Positions 58,600 to 64,000 of a stretch of DNA of 64,000 nt are shown in pieces. The stretch spans positions 1-64,000 of the forward strand of contig NZ_NEUF01000080.1 of the NCBI RefSeq assembly GCF_002910915.1. The letters are read 5' to 3'. The notes under the pieces were generated by a model. The model ran no database searches, had not been told where the DNA came from, and worked only from the letters and a program-made list of their open reading frames with translations. Each line of letters opens with the position of its first letter. The stretch's first letter is position 1. This stretch comes from Streptomyces sp. SM10 (GTDB lineage Bacteria > Actinomycetota > Actinomycetes > Streptomycetales > Streptomycetaceae). Position numbers and translations under genes: made by a program.

Positions 58600-59273
58600 T
58601 GAGGCGAGTCCAGCCGGTAGCCCACACCGCGCACGGTACGGATCAGGGTCGGCGAGGACGGCACGTCCTCCACCTTGGCCCGCAGTCGCTGTACACAGGC
58701 GTCCACCAGCCGTGAGTCACCGAGGTAGTCGTGCTCCCACACCAGGCGCAGCAACTGCTGCCGGGACAGGGCCTGTCCGGGCCTGCGGCTCAGTTCGAGC
58801 AGGAGCCGCAGCTCGGTCGGCGTGAGCTGCAGGTCCTCCCCGTTCTTGGTGACGGTCATCGCCGAACGGTCGATGACGACACTTCCGAACGTCGCCGAGT
58901 CGGTGGACTCCCTCTCCCCGCGGCGCAGGACCGCGCGGATCCGGGCGTCGAGCACCCGGCCCTGCACGGGTTTCACGACATAGTCGTCCGCGCCGGACTC
59001 GAGTCCCACCACGACGTCGATGTCGTCGCTGCGCGCGGTCAGCAGAATGATCGGCAGCTGGTCGGTGCGCCGGATTCTCCGGCACACCTCGAAACCGTCG
59101 ATCCCGGGCAGCATCACATCCAGCACAACCAGATCCGGCCGCTGCTCCCGGAGCAGCTCCAGGCCGTCCTCTCCCGTCGCCGCGGTGGCCACACGGTGGC
59201 CCTGGCGAGACAGCGAGAGTTCGAGGGCTGTGCGGATGGCGTCGTCGTCCTCGATCAGCAACAGGAAAGGCAC
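58596..59273 (-). CDS. afsQ1: Two-component response regulator AfsQ1
   Basis: This OmpR-family regulator has 225 residues from GTG at 59273, the length I recall for AfsQ1. The receiver domain has FLLLIEDDDAIRTALELSL, LVVLDVMLPGIDGFEVCRRI with the phospho-acceptor Asp, and ILLTARSDD and YVVKPVQGRVL. The winged-helix domain has TPTELRLLLELSRRPGQALSRQQLL and VDACVQRLRAKVEDVPSSPTLIRTVRGVGYRL. An ATG 9 nt upstream is an alternative start. A GTGAC-N6-GTGAC box lies in the region shared with divergent sigQ, so it can control both. Confidence 0.94.
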   Translation of the reverse strand: MPFLLLIEDDDAIRTALELSLSRQGHRVATAATGEDGLELLREQRPDLVVLDVMLPGIDGFEVCRRIRRTDQLPIILLTARSDDIDVVVGLESGADDYVVKPVQGRVLDARIRAVLRRGERESTDSATFGSVVIDRSAMTVTKNGEDLQLTPTELRLLLELSRRPGQALSRQQLLRLVWEHDYLGDSRLVDACVQRLRAKVEDVPSSPTLIRTVRGVGYRLDSPQ

Positions 59274-59343
59274 GGGGGTCATTCTGGCCCATGGTGGTGC
59301 CACGTTTCGACAATCCCCCCGACTTGATCGCCCGACATGCCCT

Positions 59344-59359
59344 GTGACAGGCCTGTGAC
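59344..59359. promoter_or_regulatory. AfsQ1-type binding box in the afsQ1-sigQ intergenic region
   Basis: GTGAC-AGGCCT-GTGAC fits the GTnAC-N6-GTnAC direct repeat described for AfsQ1. It lies 70 bp from the afsQ1 start and 83 bp from the sigQ start. Confidence 0.8.
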
Positions 59360-59442
59360 AGTCGGGGGACACCGCCATGAAACTGCCCCGGCAAGCTCAA
59401 TGGCACACGGAAGAGCCGGACTCCACCGATGGGGGGCGCCAC

Positions 59443-60189
59443 ATGAACGCACTGCACAGCACCACCTCAAGCGCAGTTGTCACGCGCCTCCACGACATCG
59501 GGCGGAGCCCGGAGAAGTCCGTGGCCGGGACACGGGGGCGGGTGCGCGGCGCGGGACGCCAGCACACGTCGTACCTGGCCATGGTCGACGCGCCCACGGG
59601 GGAAAACGGGGGAAGCGCGTACGGGGAGGTCACGGGGGAGCGGAGTTCCGGTGACGGGGCACAGGACGCCGAAGCGGTGTTCACCGCCTACGTCCAGGAG
59701 CGCCGCGCCTCCCTGTACGCAACCGCCTACCACCTGACCGGCGACCGGTTCGAGGCCGAGGACCTGCTCCAGAGCGCCCTCTTCTCGACGTACCGGGCGT
59801 GGGACAGGATCAGTGACAAGGCGGCGGTCGGCGGCTACCTCCGCCGCACCATGACCAACCTGCACATCAGCGCATGGCGCAGGCGCAAGCTCAACGAATA
59901 CCCGACCGAGGAGCTCCCGGAGACGGTGAGCGACACGGACGCGATGCGGGGCACGGAACTGCGGGCGGTGCTCTGGCAGGCGCTCGCACGGCTGCCGGAG
60001 ACCCAGCGCACGATGCTGGTCCTCCGCTACTACGAGGGCCGTACGGACCCCGAGATCGCGTCCATCCTCGACATCAGTGTCGGCACGGTGAAGTCGAGCA
60101 TCTGGCGGTCGCTCCGCCGGCTGCGCGAGGACGAGGTCCTCAGCTTCGGCCGTGACGAGGAGGAGTCCTTCGGCGAGCTGGTGGCCTGA
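59443..60189 (+). CDS. sigQ: RNA polymerase sigma factor SigQ (SigE/ECF-type)
   Basis: The 248-residue sigma factor is divergent from afsQ1. The first 80 residues are a poorly structured Ser/Gly-rich extension. Region 2 is AVFTAYVQERRASLYATAYHLTGDRFEAEDLLQSALFSTYRAWDRISDKAAVGGYLRRTMTNLHISAWRRRK, and region 4 is LARLPETQRTMLVLRYYEGRTDPEIASILDISVGTVKSSIWRSLRRLRED. This resembles the SACE/SigE family. ATG at 59443 is chosen because the product starts MNALHSTTSS as I recall for SigQ; an upstream ATG at 59377 is possible. In S. coelicolor sigQ is a direct AfsQ1 target and antagonises its effect. Confidence 0.92.
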   Translation: MNALHSTTSSAVVTRLHDIGRSPEKSVAGTRGRVRGAGRQHTSYLAMVDAPTGENGGSAYGEVTGERSSGDGAQDAEAVFTAYVQERRASLYATAYHLTGDRFEAEDLLQSALFSTYRAWDRISDKAAVGGYLRRTMTNLHISAWRRRKLNEYPTEELPETVSDTDAMRGTELRAVLWQALARLPETQRTMLVLRYYEGRTDPEIASILDISVGTVKSSIWRSLRRLREDEVLSFGRDEEESFGELVA

Positions 60190-60217
60190 GGTCTACGGGG
60201 GGCACGGGGGAAACGGG

Positions 60218-60278
60218 GAACGGCCGCGGTCTCGGGGGAGACGGTGGCACGGGGGGAACGGTCGCGGTCTCGGGGGAG
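60218..60278. repeat. 23-bp direct repeat in two copies
   Basis: The copies at 60218-60240 and 60256-60278 (GAACGG..CGGTCTCGGGGGAG) differ at one base. They are 38 bp apart start to start and embedded in G-rich sequence. Confidence 0.8.
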
Positions 60279-60304
60279 GCGGCGGCACGGGGGCAGAGCG
60301 CAGC

Positions 60305-60359
60305 GGGGGCGGACGGGCCGGGGGGTCTTGTCCGCCCCCGCGGTGTGTCCGCGGGGGCG
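60305..60359. terminator. Overlapping hairpins, bidirectional terminator candidate
   Basis: GGGGGCGGAC (60305-60314) can pair with GTCCGCCCCC (60330-60339). CGCCCCCGCGG (60333-60343) can instead pair with CCGCGGGGGCG (60349-60359) in a perfect 11-bp stem. The two structures exclude each other. The position between convergent genes favours termination. Confidence 0.6.
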
Positions 60360-60546
60360 CGGTGGAGCGTCGACCCCTCCCCCTCACCCGGCGGCCGGAC
60401 CGCAGCCCGAACGTCTTGGTCGCGGCCTCGACGAAGGATGTGACGTGCGTGTCCGGCGCCGGAAGGTCCGGGTGAGTCCTGCGTGCCTCCAGGCCGGGCG
60501 GGAACGCGATCGCGGCACCCGCCGCCTCCACCGCCGGCTGAGGCGG

Positions 60547-61185
60547 CTAGTCCGGCGCCCCCACCGTCACCCGCCGGCACCGTCCCGCCGCCGCGGCGGC
60601 CAGCCGTCCCAGGGCCTCCTGCTTGCCGCAGGGGTACGCGCCCAGCGCCGTCTGGCGGGCCACGATGCGTCGCTCGGTCCGCATCAGCCGCCATCCGCGC
60701 CGCAGCAGGAACGGCACCGACTTCCGGCCCTCGCGCAGGTCCCGCACCAGCCGCCGGCGGAACGTCGTCGACGGCCTGCCGCGCAGGCACAGCGCGTCCG
60801 CGAGCAGGCCCAGCTCCTGGCAGCGATCCACGATGTCCGCCGCGAAGATGCCCTCGGCCACGAACAGGGGGGTCCGCTCGATGTCGAGCGTCTCGGCGCC
60901 CGTCCGTGAGCTCGTGGCGATGTCGTACAGGGGAACGGACGTACGTCCCGTGCGGCACAGCTCCGCTATGGCCCCGACCGCGCTGTCCGCGTCCCAGGAC
61001 AGGGCCGAGTCCCAGTCGATGTCCGCGCTGCCGGTGACCCGCGGCAGTGTCGGGTCGTTGGCCTCCTTGTAGAAGTCGTCGAGGTGCAGCACCGGCAGAC
61101 CGCTGCGGTCCGCGAGGGACGACTTGCCGGAGCCGGACGGACCGGCGAGCAGCACGACGCGCGTGGGGATCGGTTGGGAACTCAC
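60547..61185 (-). CDS. Uridine kinase-like P-loop protein
   Basis: This 212-residue protein of the uridine kinase/PRK-like P-loop group has VVLLAGPSGSGKSSLADRSG (Walker A), then PVLHLDDFYKEANDPTLP (substrate-side Asp motif), DWDSALSWD and FVAEGIFAADIV. A basic helix follows (RPSTTFRRRLVRDLREGRKSVPFLLRRG). It probably phosphorylates a nucleoside, consistent with the salvage genes in the window. GTG at 61185 is chosen because VSSQPIPTRVVLLAGPSG is the compact beginning; the frame is open to 61254. A weak match to the nucleoside operator (CTACGCGGGTCA on the minus strand, 61206-61217) lies just upstream. Confidence 0.82.
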   Translation of the reverse strand: MSSQPIPTRVVLLAGPSGSGKSSLADRSGLPVLHLDDFYKEANDPTLPRVTGSADIDWDSALSWDADSAVGAIAELCRTGRTSVPLYDIATSSRTGAETLDIERTPLFVAEGIFAADIVDRCQELGLLADALCLRGRPSTTFRRRLVRDLREGRKSVPFLLRRGWRLMRTERRIVARQTALGAYPCGKQEALGRLAAAAAGRCRRVTVGAPD

Positions 61186-61314
61186 AGAACAGAAGTGTGA
61201 GGCATTGACCCGCGTAGGGGATCCCCGGGAGGTCCTGTTGGTATCGAGCATCACACCTCAACTACTCTGCGTGCACGGATGATTACCCGACACGTCCCGA
61301 TCAGGTGGGAAAAC

Positions 61315-61749
61315 ATGGCACGTCATGCACTGTCCAAGCCCCGGCACCGCGCACTGCTGCGCGCCGGCCTGACTCTCACCGCGCTGGGCGCGGCGCTCGG
61401 CGCGGGGGGCGCGGCCGCTCAGGCGGCGCCCCTGCCCGCGACGCCCAACACCGGCTCGGACACCGCGGACAGCACCCTGGGGGCGGTCGGCGAGGCGGCG
61501 GCTCCCGCGCTGACCAGCGCGCTCGGCTACGGCCTCGCCGGGGCCGTCAAGCCCGTCACCGACCTGCAGATCGACCCGCTGGCCGGGACGGGCGTGGACC
61601 CGTTGGACAACGCGGTGGGCGCCCAGATCGCCGACTTCAAGCCGGTGACGACCGCGCTGGTCACCGACCCGCTGACCAGCGGTGCCGCACTCGGTGACCT
61701 GCCCCTGATCGGAGAGGCGACCGGTCTGGTCACGGACCGCCTTCCGTAA
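61315..61749 (+). CDS. Small secreted protein (144 aa)
   Basis: The 144-residue exported protein has a basic N-region (RHALSKPRHRALLRAG), a hydrophobic core ending AQA, and a mature part of Gly/Ala/Thr/Pro with LGAVGEAAAPALTSALGYGLAGAVKPVTDLQIDPLAGTGVDPLDNAV. It has no cysteines. It resembles streptomycete small secreted proteins of unknown function. ATG at 61315 has GGTGGGA upstream; the frame has an earlier ATG at 61279 without one. A terminator follows. Confidence 0.8.
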   Translation: MARHALSKPRHRALLRAGLTLTALGAALGAGGAAAQAAPLPATPNTGSDTADSTLGAVGEAAAPALTSALGYGLAGAVKPVTDLQIDPLAGTGVDPLDNAVGAQIADFKPVTTALVTDPLTSGAALGDLPLIGEATGLVTDRLP

Positions 61750-61754
61750 CACGC

Positions 61755-61787
61755 GTGTGGGGCCGCCCCACGGGAGCGGCCCCACAC
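61755..61787. terminator. Bidirectional terminator
   Basis: GTGTGGGGCCGC and GCGGCCCCACAC form a perfect 12-bp stem with a 9-nt loop. It separates the secreted-protein gene from the convergent aldehyde-dehydrogenase operon. Confidence 0.85.
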
Positions 61788-61798
61788 GGTGTACGAGG

Positions 61799-62746
61799 TC
61801 AGTACGAGGAGCCTGAGGCTCCCAGCGCACCCGTGGGGTGCCAGACCGTCTTGGTCTCCAGGAAGGCCGTCAGGCGCCGGGTGCCGGGGTCGGCGGACCA
61901 GTCCTCGTCCACAGGCTGTGGGCGAGCGGCGCCGTCCGCCTCCTTCTCCGCGTGGCGGGAGACGGGTGCGCGCAGGACGCGCTTCAGGTTGTCGGCCGCC
62001 GCGGCCTCCAGCTCCTTCGCCAGCGCCGTGTCGCCCGCCGCCCCCGTGAGGTCGATGGCGTTGACGTCCTGGTGGGACGCCAGCGGGGTGGCGAGCTCCG
62101 CCGTCCGGCCCGACAGGATGTTCACCACGCCGCCCGGCAGGTCCGAGGTCGCCAGGACCTCGCCCAGCGACAGCGCGGGCAGCGGCGCGGAGGCCGAGGC
62201 GATGACGACCGCCGTGTTGCCCGTGGCGATCACCGGGGCGATCACCGAGACCAGGCCCAGGAACGAGGACTCCTGCGGTGCCAGCACCGCGACCACGCCG
62301 GTCGGCTCCGGGGTGGACAGGTTGAAGAACGGGCCCGCGACCGGGTTCGCCCCGCCCACGACCTGGCCGATCTTGTCCGTCCAGCCCGCGTACCAGACCC
62401 AGCGGTCGACCGCCGCGTCGACGGCGGCGGCGGCCTTGGACTTCGACAGCCCCTCGGCAGCCGCCACCTCCCGCACGAACTGTTCCCGGCGGCCCTCCAG
62501 CATCTCCGCGACGCGGTAGAGGATCTGCCCGCGGTTGTACGCGGTCGCGCCCGACCAGCCGCCGAACGCCTTGCGCGCGGCGACGACCGCGTCACGCGCG
62601 TCCTTGCGGGAGGAGTGCGGGGCGTTCGCCAGCCACGTGCCCTTGGAGTCGGTCACCTCGTACACCCGGCCGCTCTCGGAACGGGGGAACTTGCCCCCGA
62701 CGTACAGCTTGTAGGTCTTGAAGACGCTGAGTCGCCCGTCAGACAT
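61799..62746 (-). CDS. Truncated aldehyde-dehydrogenase-like protein without catalytic cysteine
   Basis: The 315-residue product aligns in style with the N-terminal NAD-binding part of aldehyde dehydrogenases: YKLYVGGKFPRSESGRVYEV, ARDAVVAARKAFGGWSGATAYNRGQILYRVAEMLEGR, PTGVVAVLAPQESSFLGLVSVIAPVIATGNTAVV. The region that should carry the ELGGK glutamate reads LTGAAGD, and the GQxC cysteine and C-terminal catalytic half are missing. It overlaps a full-type aldehyde dehydrogenase gene by 8 bp, so it may be a non-catalytic partner. Codon use is intact, so it does not look like decay. Confidence 0.8.
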   Translation of the reverse strand: MSDGRLSVFKTYKLYVGGKFPRSESGRVYEVTDSKGTWLANAPHSSRKDARDAVVAARKAFGGWSGATAYNRGQILYRVAEMLEGRREQFVREVAAAEGLSKSKAAAAVDAAVDRWVWYAGWTDKIGQVVGGANPVAGPFFNLSTPEPTGVVAVLAPQESSFLGLVSVIAPVIATGNTAVVIASASAPLPALSLGEVLATSDLPGGVVNILSGRTAELATPLASHQDVNAIDLTGAAGDTALAKELEAAAADNLKRVLRAPVSRHAEKEADGAARPQPVDEDWSADPGTRRLTAFLETKTVWHPTGALGASGSSY

Positions 62747-64000
62747 CGAGGTAGGCCTCCAGACCGTGACGGCCGCCCTCGCGGCCGAAGCCCGACTCCT
62801 TGTATCCGCCGAACGGCGAGGTCGGGTCGAACTTGTTGAACGTGTTGGCCCACACCACGCCGGCGCGGAGCTTGTTCGCCACCGCGAGGATGCGGGAGCC
62901 CTTCTCCGTCCAGATGCCGGCCGAGAGGCCGTACTGGCTGTTGTTGGCCTTGGCGACCGCCTCGTCGGGCGTGCGGAAGGTCAGCACCGAGAGCACCGGG
63001 CCGAAGATCTCGTCGCGGGCGACGGTGTGCGCCTGGGTGACACCGGTGAAGAGGGTCGGAGCGAACCAGTAGCCGGACGACGGCAGGTCGCACGGCGCGC
63101 TCCAGCGCTCGGCGCCCTCCGCCTCACCGGTCTCGACGAGCGAGGTGATCCGGGCGAGCTGCTCCGCGGAGTTGATCGCGCCGATGTCGGTGTTCTTGTC
63201 CAGCGGGTCCCCGAGCCGGAGCGTGGACAGCCGGCGCTTGAGGGAGTGCAGCACCTCGTCGTGCACGGACTCCTGTACGAGGAGACGCGAGCCCGCGCAG
63301 CAGACCTGGCCCTGGTTGAAGAAGATGCCGGTGACGATGCCCTCGACGGCCTGGTCGACCGGGGCGTCGTCGAAGACGATGTTGGCGCCCTTGCCGCCCA
63401 GTTCGAGCGTGGCCTTCTTGTCCGTACCGGCGATGCTCCGGGCGATGGCCTTGCCGACGGCGGTGGAGCCGGTGAAGGCGACCTTGTTCACGTCCGGGTG
63501 CTCGACCAGCGCCGCACCCGCGTCGCCGTACCCGGTGAGGATGTTGACGACGCCCTTGGGCAGGCCGGCCTGCCGGCAGATGTCGGCGAAGAACAGCGCC
63601 GACAGCGGAGTGGTCTCCGCGGGCTTCAGCACCACCGTGTTGCCGGTGGCGAGAGCCGGGGCGATCTTCCAGGCCAGCATCAGCAGCGGGAAGTTCCACG
63701 GGATGATCTGGCCGGCGACGCCGAGCGGGCGCGGGTTCGCGCCGTACCCCGCGTGGTCCAGCTTGTCCGCCCAGCCCGCGTAGTAGAAGAAGTGCGCCGC
63801 GACCAGGGGGAGGTCGGCGTCGCGCGTCTCCCGGATGGGCTTGCCGTTGTCCAGGGTCTCCAGGACGGCGAGCTCCCGGGAGCGCTCCTGGATGATCCGG
63901 GCGATCCGGAACAGGTACTTGGCGCGCTCGGAGCCGGGCAGCGCCGACCACTTCTCGAACGCCCGGCGGGCCGCCTTCACAGCCCGGTCCACGTCCTCGG
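62739..64000 (-). CDS. Aldehyde dehydrogenase, 5' end outside window
   Basis: At least 420 residues are visible, and the frame is open to the window edge, so the N-terminus is missing. The NAD-dependent enzyme shows PRPLGVAGQIIPWNFPLLMLAWKIAPALATGNTVVLKPAE, VAFTGSTAVGKAI, the catalytic glutamate in LELGGKGANIVF and the nucleophile in FFNQGQVCCAGSRLLVQ. EIFGPVLSVLTFRTPDEAVAKANNSQYGLSAGIWT and FDPTSPFGGYKESGFGREGG complete the family pattern. The substrate is unassigned; in other streptomycetes this pair neighbours deoC (recall), which would suggest acetaldehyde from deoxyribose breakdown. Confidence 0.94.
   Translation of the reverse strand, partial: EDVDRAVKAARRAFEKWSALPGSERAKYLFRIARIIQERSRELAVLETLDNGKPIRETRDADLPLVAAHFFYYAGWADKLDHAGYGANPRPLGVAGQIIPWNFPLLMLAWKIAPALATGNTVVLKPAETTPLSALFFADICRQAGLPKGVVNILTGYGDAGAALVEHPDVNKVAFTGSTAVGKAIARSIAGTDKKATLELGGKGANIVFDDAPVDQAVEGIVTGIFFNQGQVCCAGSRLLVQESVHDEVLHSLKRRLSTLRLGDPLDKNTDIGAINSAEQLARITSLVETGEAEGAERWSAPCDLPSSGYWFAPTLFTGVTQAHTVARDEIFGPVLSVLTFRTPDEAVAKANNSQYGLSAGIWTEKGSRILAVANKLRAGVVWANTFNKFDPTSPFGGYKESGFGREGGRHGLEAYLDV

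Larger units (their letters stand above)
60190..60546. other. Intergenic region after sigQ with G-rich repeats and hairpins
   Basis: This gap between convergent genes has three GGCACGGGGG copies (60201, 60246, 60284), a 23-bp imperfect direct repeat, and overlapping hairpins near 60305-60359. A minus-strand frame (to 60531, VEAAGAAIAFPPGLEARR) has moderate coding bias in its first 45 codons but no domain or clear start, so I do not call it a gene. Confidence 0.5.

Noticed and set aside
60193..60531. Small minus-strand gene (112 codons) between sigQ and the kinase gene
   Set aside because: Only the first 45 codons look coding, the rest reads through the hairpins and G-rich repeats, and no domain is recognisable.
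1..64000. Prophage, insertion sequence, integrase or tRNA-adjacent attachment site
   Set aside because: No transposase, integrase, phage structural gene, terminal inverted repeat or tRNA was recognisable; composition is uniform throughout.

Overview
The window is a stretch of high-GC actinobacterial chromosome, almost certainly from a Streptomyces species. Codon third positions are nearly all G or C, GTG starts are frequent, many promoters look leaderless, and the gene order matches what I recall of the S. coelicolor SCO485x-SCO491x region (sdhCDAB, the Kdn/teichulosonic-acid glycopolymer genes, a Bmp-type nucleoside transporter with cdd and deoA, add, and afsQ1-afsQ2-sigQ). That synteny is from memory and was not searched. 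No tRNA, rRNA, insertion sequence, prophage or CRISPR array is visible.

Positions 1-20.7 kb are mostly housekeeping and regulation: the end of a metallophosphoesterase, a family-5 solute-binding protein, a small operon ending in a TetR regulator, succinate dehydrogenase (sdhCDAB) closed by a strong terminator, an OHCU decarboxylase, a secreted GH20 hexosaminidase, two unassigned proteins, an ECF sigma factor translationally coupled to a single-pass putative anti-sigma protein, a lipoprotein L,D-transpeptidase, a methylmalonyl-CoA-mutase-type subunit lacking its B12 domain, a LysE exporter, and a flavin monooxygenase-MarR operon facing a TetR gene across paired operators.

Positions 20.7-35.2 kb form a cell-wall glycopolymer cluster built around a nonulosonic (sialic/Kdn-type) acid. 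It encodes a NeuB-type synthase without its SAF domain, a cytidylyltransferase fused to a HAD phosphatase, three polysialyltransferase/DUF6716-like transferases, a TPR protein with a sialyl-motif-like domain, a GT8-TPR-pyruvyltransferase fusion, two GT2 paralogs and an acyltransferase. The central divergent promoter region carries 11-nt direct repeats resembling PhoP (PHO) boxes, which suggests induction under phosphate starvation.

Positions 35.2-39.4 kb hold the most unusual locus. A 565-residue protein joins a family-1-like uracil-DNA-glycosylase module (GQNPY in place of GQDPY) to an R-S-ExE ADP-ribosyltransferase domain, and a macro-domain protein (a predicted ADP-ribose binder or hydrolase) is transcribed divergently from it. 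This looks like an undescribed ADP-ribosylation pair linked to DNA, possibly a toxin-antitoxin or defence module. An in-frame gene remnant, a membrane protein and a 9-copy 8-bp tandem repeat surround it.

Positions 39.4-54.9 kb hold an M20 amidohydrolase and nucleoside uptake and salvage: a Bmp lipoprotein, ABC ATPase, two permeases, cytidine deaminase, thymidine phosphorylase and adenosine deaminase. Four promoters in this set share a palindrome close to CTACGCGYGTAG, which points to one nucleoside-responsive regulon. Interspersed are a STAS protein, a SigJ-like ECF sigma factor coupled to a small membrane protein, a second L,D-transpeptidase, an MFS/LysR divergent pair with a perfect operator palindrome, and an alpha/beta-hydrolase lacking its nucleophile serine.

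Positions 54.9-64 kb hold small secreted and membrane proteins (PspC, VanZ), the afsQ1-afsQ2-lipoprotein operon facing sigQ with an AfsQ1-type GTGAC-N6-GTGAC box between them, a uridine-kinase-like ATPase, and a truncated aldehyde dehydrogenase overlapping a normal one that runs off the window.
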